A stretch of DNA of 64,000 bases from assembly GCF_039652615.1 (NCBI RefSeq), contig NZ_JBDJAC010000010.1, positions 1 through 64,000 of the forward strand, given 5' to 3'. Both the position numbers and the translations under genes were made by a program. Each line of letters starts with the position of its first letter. The first letter of the stretch is position 1. Origin of the DNA: Fulvimarina sp039652615 (GTDB lineage Bacteria; Pseudomonadota; Alphaproteobacteria; Rhizobiales; Rhizobiaceae). Positions 34,026-43,922 of the stretch are shown here, piece after piece. The notes beneath the pieces were generated by a model. The model did no database searches. It was not told where the DNA came from and saw only the letters and a program-made list of their open reading frames with translations.

Positions 34026-35921
34026 TTGTCCTCCCAGCAACGGACAGTCTCCGGCGATAGCGGCAAGACGCTGTCGACCATCAAAAACCTGTGGCCCTAT
34101 ATGTGGCCCGACGACCGACCGGACCTGAAACGCCGGGTGGTCATCGCCGGCCTCTTTCTCGTAGCCGCCAAGCTCCTGACCGTCGGCGTCCCCTATTTCT
34201 ACAAATGGGCGACGGACGCTCTCGACGGTGCCAACACCACCCAGGACTGGCTGCCGATCATTCTCGCCGGCGCGGTCACGCTCGTCGTCGCCTACAATGT
34301 CGCACGGATCATCTCGGTCGGCCTCAACCAGGCGCGCGACGCCCTGTTCGCCAGCGTCGGCCAGTATGCTGTGCGCCGTCTCGCCTATCGCACCTTCGTT
34401 CACATGCACCGTCTTTCGCTGCGCTTCCATCTGGAGCGGCGCACGGGCGGGCTCTCGCGCATCATCGAGCGCGGCACGAAAGGCATCGAGTCGATCGTGC
34501 GCTACACGATCCTCAACACGCTGCCGACGATCCTGGAATTCGCGCTTGTCGCCCTCATCTTCGGCTTTTCCTACGGCGTCGCCTATATCGTCGTCATCGC
34601 GCTCACGATCGGCCTTTATGCCTGGTTCACGATCAAGGCGAGCAACTGGCGCATCGCCATACGCCGGAAGATGAATGATTCCGATACCGAGGCGAACACC
34701 AAGGCCATCGACTCGCTCCTCAACTTCGAGACCGTCAAATATTTCGGCAACGAAGAGATGGAGGCACGTCGATTCGACGAGTCCATGGCCAAATACGAGG
34801 TTGCGGCCACCCGCATCTGGACGTCGCTCGGCTGGCTGAACTTCGGCCAGGGCATCATCTTCGGCCTCGGCATGGGCACCGTGATGGTGATGTCGGCCCT
34901 CGCGGTCAGGGCCGGCACCCAGACGCTGGGCGACTTCGTCTTCATCAACGCCATGCTGATGCAGCTTTCCATCCCGTTGAATTTCATCGGCTCGATCTAT
35001 CGCGAGATCCGTCAGGGGCTGACGGATATCGAGGCGATGTTCGACCTCTTGTCCGTTCAGGCAGAGGTGAAGGATCGGCCGGACGCTCCGCCTCTCACCG
35101 TGACCGACGGCACGATCCGCTTCGAGGACGTGCGCTTCGGCTACGATCCGGACCGCGAAATCCTCAAAGGCGTCTCCTTCGAGGTGCCGGCCGGCAAATC
35201 CATCGCCATCGTCGGCCCATCGGGCGCGGGAAAATCCACGATCTCGCGGCTTCTCTTCCGTTTTTACGACGTCGGCTCCGGCCGCATCACCATCGACGGA
35301 CAGGACATTTCGCGGGTGACGCAGGAAAGCGTGCGCTCGGTCATCGGCATCGTGCCGCAGGATACCGTGCTCTTTAACGACACGATCGCCTACAACATCC
35401 GCTATGGCCGAACCGACGCCTCGGAGGAAGAGGTTCAGCGAGCGGCTGATCTCGCCCAGATCGGAGATTTCATCCGGTCGCTGCCGGCCGGGTTCAAGTC
35501 GATGGTCGGCGAACGCGGGCTCAAGCTGTCCGGTGGCGAGAAACAGCGCGTTGCCGTTGCACGCACCATCCTCAAGGCCCCGCCGATCCTGATCCTAGAC
35601 GAGGCGACAAGCGCGCTCGACACCCATACGGAAAAGGATATCCAGTCCGCCCTCGACCTCGTTTCGAAGGATCGAACGACCCTGACCATCGCGCACCGGC
35701 TTTCCACGGTGATCGGCGCCGACGAGATCATCGTGCTCAAGGCCGGCGAGATCGTCGAGCGCGGCAGCCATCGCGAGCTTCTCGCCATGGATGGACTCTA
35801 TGCCGAAATGTGGACCATGCAGCGCGAAGCGACCGAAGCCGAGGAAGCCCTTCGCCGGGCCCGCGAAGCCGACGAAATGGGCGTGATCGAACGCAAACGT
35901 TCGCCTGTCGGAGCATCCTGA
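34026..35921 (+). CDS. Atm1-type ABC exporter (permease-ATPase fusion)
   Basis: A 631-residue half-transporter: six membrane helices, then an ATPase with Walker A GPSGAGKST, signature LSGGEKQRVAVARTIL and Walker B ILILDEATSALDT. The membrane part has LERRTGGLSRIIERGTKG and NFETVKYFGNEEMEARRF, which are hallmarks of the Atm1/HMT1 group exporting glutathione-linked compounds or sulfur species for metal homeostasis. The start is a TTG; the next ATG is 25 codons on and would remove part of the conserved N-terminal segment. It is followed by hisD after about 150 bases. Confidence 0.9.
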   Translation: MSSQQRTVSGDSGKTLSTIKNLWPYMWPDDRPDLKRRVVIAGLFLVAAKLLTVGVPYFYKWATDALDGANTTQDWLPIILAGAVTLVVAYNVARIISVGLNQARDALFASVGQYAVRRLAYRTFVHMHRLSLRFHLERRTGGLSRIIERGTKGIESIVRYTILNTLPTILEFALVALIFGFSYGVAYIVVIALTIGLYAWFTIKASNWRIAIRRKMNDSDTEANTKAIDSLLNFETVKYFGNEEMEARRFDESMAKYEVAATRIWTSLGWLNFGQGIIFGLGMGTVMVMSALAVRAGTQTLGDFVFINAMLMQLSIPLNFIGSIYREIRQGLTDIEAMFDLLSVQAEVKDRPDAPPLTVTDGTIRFEDVRFGYDPDREILKGVSFEVPAGKSIAIVGPSGAGKSTISRLLFRFYDVGSGRITIDGQDISRVTQESVRSVIGIVPQDTVLFNDTIAYNIRYGRTDASEEEVQRAADLAQIGDFIRSLPAGFKSMVGERGLKLSGGEKQRVAVARTILKAPPILILDEATSALDTHTEKDIQSALDLVSKDRTTLTIAHRLSTVIGADEIIVLKAGEIVERGSHRELLAMDGLYAEMWTMQREATEAEEALRRAREADEMGVIERKRSPVGAS

Positions 35922-36003
35922 GGCGATCTGCCTAAATTGGCAGCGTTTATCGCAGACCGTTGCGGCAGACGGGCCGGCAAGCTATCGAGAAACTGTCATA
36001 TGA

Positions 36004-36033
36004 CCGGGCCTCCCATGACGAGAGCCGGCCCGG
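36004..36033 (+). repeat. 7-bp inverted repeat in the hisD leader
   Basis: CCGGGCC (36004-36010) and GGCCCGG (36027-36033) are perfect complements around a 16-base loop, 37 bases before the hisD start. It could be an RNA hairpin near the ribosome binding site. No leader peptide rich in His is visible. Confidence 0.35.
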
Positions 36034-36069
36034 CCTGTTCGCGACCCGAACGAGGAGTTTGAGAGACAA

Positions 36070-37392
36070 GTGCCGCAGCGGCTCAACATCGCCGATCCGG
36101 ATTTCGAAGCGCGCTTCGCCGCGCTGATCGACGGCAAGCGGGACGCCTCGACGGATGTCGGCGACCGGGTGCGCGGGATCATTGCCGATATTCGGGAGCG
36201 CGGCGACGTCGCCCTCCTCGAACTTACCAAGACCTTCGACAAGCTCGATGTCCGCAGTGCGGAGGCGCTTCGCGTGCCGCGTGCGGATATCGAGGCGGCC
36301 TGGAAAAATGCCGGCGAAACGACGCAGGACGCGCTTCGCACCGCCCATGACCGCATCCGCTCCCACCATGAGCGCCAGCGCCCCAAGGACGATCACTATA
36401 CCGACAGTCTCGGTGTCGAGCTCGGCAGCCGCTGGACCCCCGTCGAATCGGTCGGGCTCTATGTACCCGGCGGCACGGCAAGCTATCCGTCCTCGGTGCT
36501 GATGAACGCGGTGCCGGCGAAGGTCGCGGGCGTCAAGCGCATCGTCATGGTCGCGCCCGCCAAGGACGGCGTGCTCAATCCGCTCGTGCTCGCTGCCGCC
36601 CATCTTGCGGGGATCGACGAAATCTACCGGATCGGCGGGGCGCAGGCCGTCGCCGCGCTCGCCTATGGCACCGAGACGATCGAGCCGGTCGTCAAGATCG
36701 TCGGTCCCGGCAATGCCTATGTGGCCGAGGCGAAACGGCAGGTTTTCGGCCGGGTCGGCATCGACATGATCGCGGGGCCTTCGGAAATCCTCGTGATCGC
36801 CGATGGCGAGAACGACCCGGCATGGATTGCCGCCGATCTCCTGAGCCAGGCCGAGCACGACAAGGCGGCCCAGTCGATCCTCATCACCGACGACGCCGAT
36901 TTTGCCGGCGAGGTTGAGAGCGAGGTCGAGCACCAGCTTCAAAGCCTGCCGCGAACCGAAGTGGCGCGGGCGAGCTGGGAGGACAACGGAGCGATCATCA
37001 CCGTCCGCTCGCTGCGCGATGAGGCACCGGCGCTCGCTGACCGGATCGCGGCGGAGCATCTGGAGATCGCGACCGACGAACCGGAGGCGATCTCGGAGCG
37101 CATCGTGAATGCCGGCGCGATCTTTCTCGGCCGCTATACGCCCGAGGTCATCGGCGATTATGTGGGCGGATCGAACCATGTGCTTCCGACCTCACGGTCG
37201 GCGCGCTTTTCCTCAGGCCTTTCGGTCCTCGACTTCGTGAAGCGCACGTCGATCCTGAAGCTCGGACCGGACCAGCTCAAGGCCCTGGCGCCAGCGGCCA
37301 TGGAACTGGCGCGGATCGAGAGTCTGGATGCCCACGGCCGCTCGGTCGGCATACGCGTAAACCTATCGGGGCGAGAGAGCGATAATGGCTGA
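36070..37392 (+). CDS. hisD: Histidinol dehydrogenase
   Basis: A 440-residue HisD catalysing the last two steps of histidine synthesis (L-histidinol to histidine, NAD-dependent, zinc enzyme). Conserved blocks are YVPGGTASYPSSVLMNAVPA, VKIVGPGNAYVAEAKRQVFG, DMIAGPSEILVIADG and RIAAEHLEIATDEP, with the catalytic Glu-His pair. GTG start. It overlaps the next gene by 8 bases. It is not with other his genes, which is normal in rhizobia, where hisD heads the UPF0262/phosphatase cluster. Confidence 0.97.
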   Translation: MPQRLNIADPDFEARFAALIDGKRDASTDVGDRVRGIIADIRERGDVALLELTKTFDKLDVRSAEALRVPRADIEAAWKNAGETTQDALRTAHDRIRSHHERQRPKDDHYTDSLGVELGSRWTPVESVGLYVPGGTASYPSSVLMNAVPAKVAGVKRIVMVAPAKDGVLNPLVLAAAHLAGIDEIYRIGGAQAVAALAYGTETIEPVVKIVGPGNAYVAEAKRQVFGRVGIDMIAGPSEILVIADGENDPAWIAADLLSQAEHDKAAQSILITDDADFAGEVESEVEHQLQSLPRTEVARASWEDNGAIITVRSLRDEAPALADRIAAEHLEIATDEPEAISERIVNAGAIFLGRYTPEVIGDYVGGSNHVLPTSRSARFSSGLSVLDFVKRTSILKLGPDQLKALAPAAMELARIESLDAHGRSVGIRVNLSGRESDNG

Positions 37393-37864
37393 CGATACCC
37401 ACGGGCGGCTGATCGATGTCGAACTCGACGAAAGCATCGGGCGCACGACACCCGATATCGAACACGAGCGCAATGTCGCGATCTTCGACCTGATCGAGGA
37501 AAATCAGTTCGATCCGGTCGGCGCGCCGGATGGCGGCAAGTTCAAGCTCAAGCTGTCCATCGTGGACAAGCGCCTCGTCTTCGATATTCGCAACGAGGAG
37601 GACGAGAAGCTCGTCACGCATATCCTTTCGCTCACCCCGTTTCGAAAGGTGATCAAGGACTACTTCATGATATGCGACAGCTATTATGAAGCGATCAGGT
37701 CCTCCACGCCGCAGCAGATCGAGGCGATCGACATGGGGCGCCGGGGCATCCACAACGATGGTTCGGAGACGTTGCGAGAGCGCCTCGCGGGGAAGATCGA
37801 AGTCGACAAGGACACCGCGCGCCGGCTTTTCACCCTGATCTGCGCCCTCCAGCGGCGGGCTTGA
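37385..37864 (+). CDS. UPF0262 family protein
   Basis: A 159-residue conserved alphaproteobacterial protein of unknown function. Characteristic stretches are IGRTTPDIEHERNVAIFDL, LVFDIRNEEDEKLVTHILSL and PFRKVIKDYFMICDSYYEAI. It sits between hisD (8-base overlap) and the low-molecular-weight phosphatase gene, the standard rhizobial order. There is no signal peptide or membrane segment. Confidence 0.93.
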   Translation: MADDTHGRLIDVELDESIGRTTPDIEHERNVAIFDLIEENQFDPVGAPDGGKFKLKLSIVDKRLVFDIRNEEDEKLVTHILSLTPFRKVIKDYFMICDSYYEAIRSSTPQQIEAIDMGRRGIHNDGSETLRERLAGKIEVDKDTARRLFTLICALQRRA

Positions 37865-37936
37865 TCTGTTGGTTCCCGTTTTGAATCTCGGACCTCCCGC
37901 CGCCTTTTTCGGCGCGATGAGGGCGGAACTCTAGCC

Positions 37937-38371
37937 ATGGCGGACAGTGGGGCCGAGCGCGTCACATCTGTGCTTTTTATGTGCGGCATGAATTCGATTC
38001 GCTCGCCCATGGGCGCTGCGATCGCCTCGCGCATCCTGCCGCGCGGCACCTATATCGCCTCGGCCGGCGTGAGGGCCGGCGAGCGCGATCCGTTCGTCGA
38101 CGTGGTTCTGGAAGAGAACGGCCTCGATCTCGGCGGGCACGAGCCGCATCTCTTCGAAGACCTTGAAGATGGATATTTCGATCTTGTAATCACCATGGCG
38201 CCGGAAGCCCACCATCTGGCGCTCGATACGATGGGCGCGAGCTATTCGGACGTCGAATTCTGGCCGATGCCGGACCCGTCGGTCGCAACGGGTACCCGCC
38301 AGCAGATTCTCGATGCCTATCGCGACCTTTACAGACGCATCGAAAAGCGCCTGATCGAGCGCTTCAGCTGA
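37937..38371 (+). CDS. Low-molecular-weight protein-tyrosine-phosphatase/ArsC-like protein
   Basis: A 144-residue member of the LMW phosphatase fold. The P-loop is FMCGMNSIRSPMG (C-x5-R-S), and the general-acid Asp is in FWPMPDPS. Family members are phosphotyrosine phosphatases or thioredoxin-linked arsenate reductases; the hisD-UPF0262 context gives no substrate. The usual next gene in rhizobia is infA; here an opposite-strand methyltransferase gene overlaps its end by 8 bases instead. Confidence 0.9.
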   Translation: MADSGAERVTSVLFMCGMNSIRSPMGAAIASRILPRGTYIASAGVRAGERDPFVDVVLEENGLDLGGHEPHLFEDLEDGYFDLVITMAPEAHHLALDTMGASYSDVEFWPMPDPSVATGTRQQILDAYRDLYRRIEKRLIERFS

Positions 38372-39227
38372 TACCGGCCGGAATTGAGACCGGTCGCCTT
38401 GCCTCGTAGAGACGCGAGAGCACGATCGCGGCGCTTGTCGCGACATTCAGGCTGTCGACATCAGGCTCCATCGCGATCCGCAGACCGCGCATGCGCCGCA
38501 AGATCGCCTCGGGAAGTCCGGGGCCTTCCGCACCGACGACAAGGGCAAAGCGTTCGGTAGGGTCGAGATCGGCGAGCGTGTGCTCGGCCTTCGGCGTCAG
38601 GGCGATGGGCGTATAACCGGCCTCATCGACCGCTGTGACGAGCTGATCGGCGTTGCCGGCCCGACACCAATCTTCAGTCAGCACAGTGCCGACAGAGACC
38701 CGCAAGGCCTTGCGGTAAAGCGGATTGCAGCTCGTCTCGTCGATGAGCATCGCGGACACGCCGAAGGCGCGGGCATTGCGAAAGAGAGCGCCCATATTGT
38801 CGTGGTTGGCAATGCCGGCGGCGAGCAGAACTGGGCCGGGCCGGCGCCTTGCGCCATCGAGCACCTTAAGGGCGGAACGCTCCGGCATCCTGTCGATCCC
38901 ATGGGCCAACACGCCCCGATGCATCGGAAAACCGGCGATCCGATCGATCACATTCCGTTCGGTCAGATAGATCGGGCAATCCGCTGGCAAGCGCTGAAGT
39001 CGCTCGGCGATCCCCTCAAGCCTGTTGCGAAGGACGAGAACCGCGCTTGGACGGAACCGTTCGCTCAACGCAAGCTGGTCGAGCACCACCGAGCCTTCGG
39101 CGATGAAGCCGTTCCGACCGGTGATGTCGCGCTCGCGAATATCCCGAAAGACGGCGATCCGCGGGTCGTCCGGATCCACGATCTCGATCGGTTGCCTTGA
39201 AAGGCCTGATTCACTTTGCGCTTCCAT
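38364..39227 (-). CDS. TrmH/SpoU-family RNA 2'-O-methyltransferase
   Basis: A 287-residue SPOUT methyltransferase. The three trefoil-knot motifs are visible: ANHDNMGALFRNARAFGV (motif 1), ALVVGAEGPGLPE (motif 2) and SLNVATSAAIVLSRLYE (motif 3). The N-terminal 110 residues form the substrate-binding domain. It modifies ribose 2'-OH in tRNA or rRNA; which site cannot be told. It is convergent with and overlaps the phosphatase gene by 8 bases. Confidence 0.92.
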   Translation of the reverse strand: MEAQSESGLSRQPIEIVDPDDPRIAVFRDIRERDITGRNGFIAEGSVVLDQLALSERFRPSAVLVLRNRLEGIAERLQRLPADCPIYLTERNVIDRIAGFPMHRGVLAHGIDRMPERSALKVLDGARRRPGPVLLAAGIANHDNMGALFRNARAFGVSAMLIDETSCNPLYRKALRVSVGTVLTEDWCRAGNADQLVTAVDEAGYTPIALTPKAEHTLADLDPTERFALVVGAEGPGLPEAILRRMRGLRIAMEPDVDSLNVATSAAIVLSRLYEARRPVSIPAGIS

Positions 39228-39438
39228 GGCACCGGCATGACGGAGCTTTGCCCGCAGCGCAAGACTCTACCGGACGCACAGGTGATACCGTATCCGGCTG
39301 ATCCAGCCGGGGATGGCATCGAAGCCCGCGTGGCGCGGGAGAACCTCTGAAATCCGTCATCGCGGAGCGACCATACGGATTTCGCGAACGTGGCCGATAT
39401 CAGCGGTCGCAACCAAGAAGATAGCGCCCGGACACTGA

Positions 39439-40506
39439 TTATGCTGTCATCCGTGCATCGAGCGGCCCAATGGACGTCGGAACGCCATGACTTGCCGGAC
39501 GGGCTCCAACTCCATCGTCCGATGCCGCAAGGAAGATGTCCGCGCAGGCATCCCACGTGAAATCCTGGGCGCGATCGAGCGCGTCCTGGCGCTTGAGCTT
39601 GAGCGCCCGCATGCAGGCGTCCTTCAGGTCCGCGCCGATCGCGCCAGCCTCTGATGTTCCGAGAACATCGACCGGTCCAGGTTCGGGGAACGCGGCAAAC
39701 GGAACTCCGCAGGCAAGCGCCTCGATCAGAACGATCCCGAACGTGTCGGTCTTGGAAGGGAAGACGAAGACATCGGCGGAAGAATAATATCGGGCCAGCA
39801 CCTCGCCGGTCTGCATTCCGGCGAAATGGACGTCGGGATACCGCGCCATCAGATCGGCCCGGCTCGGACCATCGCCGACGACGAGTTTGCTGCCGGGCAG
39901 ATCGAGGTCGAGAAAGGCCGGAATGTTCTTCTCGGGCGCAAGCCGCGAAACCGTGAGGAAGATCGGCTTCGGCAGGTCCAGCATCAACGGGTCCATCGGG
40001 CGGAACTGGGAACGATCCGCGCCTCGGGTCCAGGTGAGCGTATTGCGGAAACCGCGCTCTTCGAGTTCGTTGCACATGGTCTGGGTCGGCACCAGCACTG
40101 CGCTCGCCGGACGATGGAAGCGCCTCAGATATGCGTAGGACCACGCCGTCGGGATCGGTGCGCGTTCCCGCAAATATTCCGGGAATCGGGTATGGAAGCT
40201 CGTCGTGAAGCTCATGCCGAGTTCCAGAACCGCCTTGCGGGCCGCGCTGCCGATCGGGCCCTCGGTCGCAATGTGGATGCGTGTCGGCTCGAACGCCTCG
40301 ATCCGCCGCCGCATCGCATTCTTCGTCGCAAGAGCCAACCGTATGTCCGGGTAGGATGGACACGGAACGGTGCGGAAGTCGGACGGGGATACCATCTCCA
40401 CCACATGGCCACGCCGCCGGAGCGTTTTCGCCAGCTGGGATAGCGTGCGCACGACGCCATTGACCTGCGGTTCCCAGGCGTCTGTCGCGATCAGATAGCG
40501 GCCCAT
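39439..40506 (-). CDS. Group 4 glycosyltransferase, possibly lipid glycosylating
   Basis: A 355-residue GT4 glycosyltransferase. The N-terminal domain starts LIATDAWEPQVNGVVRTLS and contains SFTTSFHTRFPEYL; the donor-binding domain has FLTVSRLAPEKNIPAFLDL, VGDGPSRADL and FVFPSKTDTFGIVLIEALAC (E-x7-E type). The start ATG shares a base with the stop of the upstream metallophosphoesterase gene, so the pair is coupled. In marine and soil Alphaproteobacteria such pairs can be Agt-PlcP, which replace phospholipids by glycolipids at low phosphate. Mannosyltransferase roles in polysaccharide synthesis are the alternative. Confidence 0.85.
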   Translation of the reverse strand: MGRYLIATDAWEPQVNGVVRTLSQLAKTLRRRGHVVEMVSPSDFRTVPCPSYPDIRLALATKNAMRRRIEAFEPTRIHIATEGPIGSAARKAVLELGMSFTTSFHTRFPEYLRERAPIPTAWSYAYLRRFHRPASAVLVPTQTMCNELEERGFRNTLTWTRGADRSQFRPMDPLMLDLPKPIFLTVSRLAPEKNIPAFLDLDLPGSKLVVGDGPSRADLMARYPDVHFAGMQTGEVLARYYSSADVFVFPSKTDTFGIVLIEALACGVPFAAFPEPGPVDVLGTSEAGAIGADLKDACMRALKLKRQDALDRAQDFTWDACADIFLAASDDGVGARPASHGVPTSIGPLDARMTA

Positions 40507-41342
40507 CACGCAGCCTCCCCCCGCTGCTTTTCGGCGGCTTGCAACCGAAGCGGAAGCTTGTGGACATTGCCCGACAGATGCTCCTCGCGCAGCACGTCGG
40601 CAAACCGGATCAGTTCGAGCGTGCCATCGAAATGTTCGCCGACAGCGGTGCAGCTCTCCACCCAATCGCCCGTGTTGACGTATTCGATGCCGCCGAAACT
40701 CTTCAGCTCGGCATGGTGAATGTGACCGCAGATGACGCCGTTGCAGCCATGGCGTTCAGCCTCCGAGGCGAGCGCTTCCTCGAAGGCGCCGATGAAGCTG
40801 ACGGCGTTTTTCACCTTCAGCTTCGCCCAGGACGAAAAGGACCAGTACGGGAAGCCGAGGCGTCGGCGAATCTTGTTGAAGAGCACATTGATCGCGATCG
40901 CCGTGTCATAGGCCCAGTCGCCCAGATAGGCGACGAGCCGCCAGTTCTTGACGACGATATCGAATTCGTCGCCGTGTATGACGAGGAGCCGACGACCGTC
41001 GGCGGTCGTGTGCACATCGTTCTGGCGCACCTCGACTCCACCGAAATGCTGCCCCGGAAAGCTTCTCAGGAATTCGTCGTGATTGCCCGGCACGTAGACG
41101 ATCCGTGCTCCCTTGCGCGCTTTCCGCAAGAGCTTTTGGACCACGTCGTTATGGGTTTGTGGCCAGTGCCACATGCGCTTGAGTCGCCAACCGTCGACGA
41201 TGTCGCCGACGAGGTACCAGGTGTCGGCTTCATGCCGGCGCATGAAGTCGAGAAACATGTCCGCCCGCGCCGCCTTTGATCCAAGATGGATATCGGAGAC
41301 GAACAAAGTGCGGAAACGCCGGGGTTCGGTCGATGAGGCCAT
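40506..41342 (-). CDS. Metallophosphoesterase, LpxH-like / PlcP-type
   Basis: A 278-residue calcineurin-like phosphoesterase. Metal ligands are in FVSDIHLGSKAA, YLVGDIVDGWRL, YVPGNHDEFLRS, LVIHGDEFD and VICGHIHHAEL. Automatic annotation would call it UDP-2,3-diacylglucosamine diphosphatase, but the sequence pattern, including DGWRLKRMWHWPQTHNDVVQ, looks to me like PlcP, the phospholipase C of phosphate-starvation lipid remodelling. No lipid A genes flank it and it is paired with a glycosyltransferase, which supports PlcP. The ATG giving MASSTEPRRF was chosen; an ATG four codons earlier is possible. Confidence 0.87.
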   Translation of the reverse strand: MASSTEPRRFRTLFVSDIHLGSKAARADMFLDFMRRHEADTWYLVGDIVDGWRLKRMWHWPQTHNDVVQKLLRKARKGARIVYVPGNHDEFLRSFPGQHFGGVEVRQNDVHTTADGRRLLVIHGDEFDIVVKNWRLVAYLGDWAYDTAIAINVLFNKIRRRLGFPYWSFSSWAKLKVKNAVSFIGAFEEALASEAERHGCNGVICGHIHHAELKSFGGIEYVNTGDWVESCTAVGEHFDGTLELIRFADVLREEHLSGNVHKLPLRLQAAEKQRGEAA

Positions 41343-41573
41343 GTGCCTAAGCATCCTCGTTGTGCAACGGTGACGCTCCCGGTCTGCGCGCGTTCGATTA
41401 CATCCTTGTGACGCTTTGCCGGCCTCTTGTGGAAAGAGAGCAACAACCGCTATCGCAAAAAAAGACGGATAGGTGCGAACGCCTGTAATATGCTCTCGCT
41501 TGTGCGTTGGCTTACGCGGCTTCTGACCCTATCCTCTATCGACAAAACAAACGATATCGAGGGAACGGGAAAC

Positions 41574-43898
41574 ATGGCATCCAGCGGCGATAGCGAACGT
41601 CTGTCAGAAGGCGATCTCGACCAGCAGGCGATTTTCTACCACCGCAATCCAAAGCCCGGGAAACTGGCGATCCAGGCGACCAAGCCCCTCGGCAACCAGC
41701 GCGATCTCGCGCTTGCCTATTCCCCGGGTGTCGCCGCACCCTGCCTCGAGATCGCCGAAGACCCGCATAAGGCGGCGGACTATACGAGCCGCGCCAACCT
41801 CGTCGCGGTCATCTCCAATGGCACCGCCGTTCTCGGCCTCGGCGATATCGGCCCCCTCGCCTCCAAGCCGGTCATGGAGGGCAAGGCAGTTCTCTTCAAG
41901 AAATTCGCTGATATCGACGTCTTCGACATCGAGATCGACGCCAGGGAAATCGATCATGTCTGCGAGGTGGTCGCAGCGCTTGAGCCGACCTTCGGTGGCA
42001 TCAATCTCGAAGATATCAAGGCGCCGGAATGCTTCGAGATCGAATCGCGCCTGCGCGAGCGAATGAAGATCCCGGTCTTCCACGACGATCAGCATGGCAC
42101 CGCGATCATCGTCGCGGCGGCGGTGCGCAACGCGCTGCTGCTGTCCGAGAAGAAGCTGGAAGACGTTCGGATCGTCGCCTCCGGCGCGGGCGCGGCGTCC
42201 CTCGCCTGCCTCAACCTCCTGGTCGAATGCGGCGCCAAGCCCGAGAATATCCTCGTGACCGATCGCGACGGCGTGGTTTACGAAGGCCGCAACACCGGCA
42301 TGGACCGATGGAAGGCCAAATACGCCCGCAAGACCGACAAGCGCACCCTCGAGGATGCGATCGACGGCGCCGACATCTTCCTCGGCCTCTCGGCGGCAGG
42401 CGTCCTCAAGCCCGAGCTTCTTAAGACCATGGCGGAGAATCCGCTGATCCTGGCCCTTGCCAATCCGGTTCCGGAAATCATGCCGGATCTTGCCCGCGAA
42501 GTGCGCCCGGACGCGATGATCTGTACGGGCCGCTCGGACTATCCGAACCAGGTCAACAACGTCCTGTGTTTCCCCTTCATCTTCCGTGGCGCGCTGGATT
42601 GTGGCGCGACCCATATCACCGAGAAGATGAAGATGGCGGCGGTCGATGCCATCGCCGCGCTCGCCCGCGAAAACGTCAACGAGGTCGCCGCGAAGGCCTA
42701 TGGGTCGGGCACGCCGATCTTCGGACCGGAATATCTCATTCCGACACCCTTCGATCCCCGCCTGATCCTCAAGATCGCCCCGGCGGTCGCGAAAGCCGCC
42801 GAGAAGGAGGGCGTTGCAAGCCGGCCGATCGAGGACATGAACCAGTACATGGAGAAGCTCAACCGCTTCGTGTTCCGGTCCGGCCTCATCATGAAGCCGA
42901 TCTTCAAGACCACCCAGGATACCGATCACAGGGTCATTTTCGCGGACGGCGAGGACGAGCGCGTGCTGCGCGCTTCTCAGGTTCTTATTGAAGACCGCGT
43001 CTGCCAGCCGATCCTTGTTGGCCGTCCTTCGGTCATCGAGAGCCGGCTCAAGCGGTTCGGGCTTTCGATCGCGCCTGGAAAGGACTTTCAGGTGGTCGAT
43101 CCGACCGACGATCCGCGCTATCGCGACTATGTCGACACCTATTTCGCCAAGGTCGGCCGGAAGGGAATCTCGCCGGACTCGGCGCGCACCGTCATGCGGA
43201 CCAATTCAACGGTGATCGCGGCAACAGCCGTCGCGCGCGGCGAGGCCGAAGCCCTCATTTGCGGCCTTGAGGGGCGCTACCCCCACCATGTGCGCGACAT
43301 CAGCCAGGTCATCGGCCTGGAACCGGGCGTCCGGCGCTTCGCCGCGCTCAGCGTGCTCATCGCGCAGCAAGGCACGAAGTTCTTCGTCGATACCTATGTC
43401 CAGCGCTGCCCGACCGCCGAGGATATCGCGGAAATGACCGCCCTTGCGGCCGAGGAGATCAAACGCTTCGGCATCACGCCGAAGGCCGCGCTCGTCTCCC
43501 ATTCCAATTTCGGCACGGACGATACCGACGATACCCGCAAGCTGCGCAAGGCCCTTGCGCTGATCCGTGAGCGGTGTCCGGATCTCGAAATCGACGGGGA
43601 GATGCACGGCGATGCAGCGCTGAATGCGGCGATGCGGGAACGGACCATGCCGAACTCCACTCTGACCGGTGAAGCCAATCTCCTGATCTTCCCGACCCTC
43701 GATGCCGCCAACATCACGCTCAACGTGGTAAAGACCATGCTCGAGGCGCTGCATGTCGGGCCCATTCTTCTGGGGACGAATTCGCCAGCCCACGTTCTGA
43801 CGCCATCGGTTACCTCGCGCGGTGTCGTGAACATGGCTGCCATCGCTGCCGCACAAGTGGTTCAAAACGCGAAAGATAGGAACGCAGCTCAGGAATAG
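41574..43898 (+). CDS. maeB: NADP-dependent malic enzyme fused to phosphotransacetylase-like domain
   Basis: A 774-residue hybrid malic enzyme (rhizobial Tme/MaeB type). The malic domain has LALAYSPGVAAPCLEIAED, SNGTAVLGLGDIG and PVFHDDQHGTAIIV; the nucleotide-binding fold is at VASGAGAASLACLNLL. From about residue 435 a phosphate acetyltransferase-like domain follows (FADGEDERVLRAS, VDTYVQRCPTAEDIAEM), which is regulatory in this family. It decarboxylates malate to pyruvate. The ATG after GAGGGAACGGGAAAC is the start; the frame is open further upstream. It is a single gene, divergent from the metallophosphoesterase. Confidence 0.95.
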   Translation: MASSGDSERLSEGDLDQQAIFYHRNPKPGKLAIQATKPLGNQRDLALAYSPGVAAPCLEIAEDPHKAADYTSRANLVAVISNGTAVLGLGDIGPLASKPVMEGKAVLFKKFADIDVFDIEIDAREIDHVCEVVAALEPTFGGINLEDIKAPECFEIESRLRERMKIPVFHDDQHGTAIIVAAAVRNALLLSEKKLEDVRIVASGAGAASLACLNLLVECGAKPENILVTDRDGVVYEGRNTGMDRWKAKYARKTDKRTLEDAIDGADIFLGLSAAGVLKPELLKTMAENPLILALANPVPEIMPDLAREVRPDAMICTGRSDYPNQVNNVLCFPFIFRGALDCGATHITEKMKMAAVDAIAALARENVNEVAAKAYGSGTPIFGPEYLIPTPFDPRLILKIAPAVAKAAEKEGVASRPIEDMNQYMEKLNRFVFRSGLIMKPIFKTTQDTDHRVIFADGEDERVLRASQVLIEDRVCQPILVGRPSVIESRLKRFGLSIAPGKDFQVVDPTDDPRYRDYVDTYFAKVGRKGISPDSARTVMRTNSTVIAATAVARGEAEALICGLEGRYPHHVRDISQVIGLEPGVRRFAALSVLIAQQGTKFFVDTYVQRCPTAEDIAEMTALAAEEIKRFGITPKAALVSHSNFGTDDTDDTRKLRKALALIRERCPDLEIDGEMHGDAALNAAMRERTMPNSTLTGEANLLIFPTLDAANITLNVVKTMLEALHVGPILLGTNSPAHVLTPSVTSRGVVNMAAIAAAQVVQNAKDRNAAQE

Positions 43899-43922
43899 CC
43901 GAAAATTCGGTCACTGCCGATA

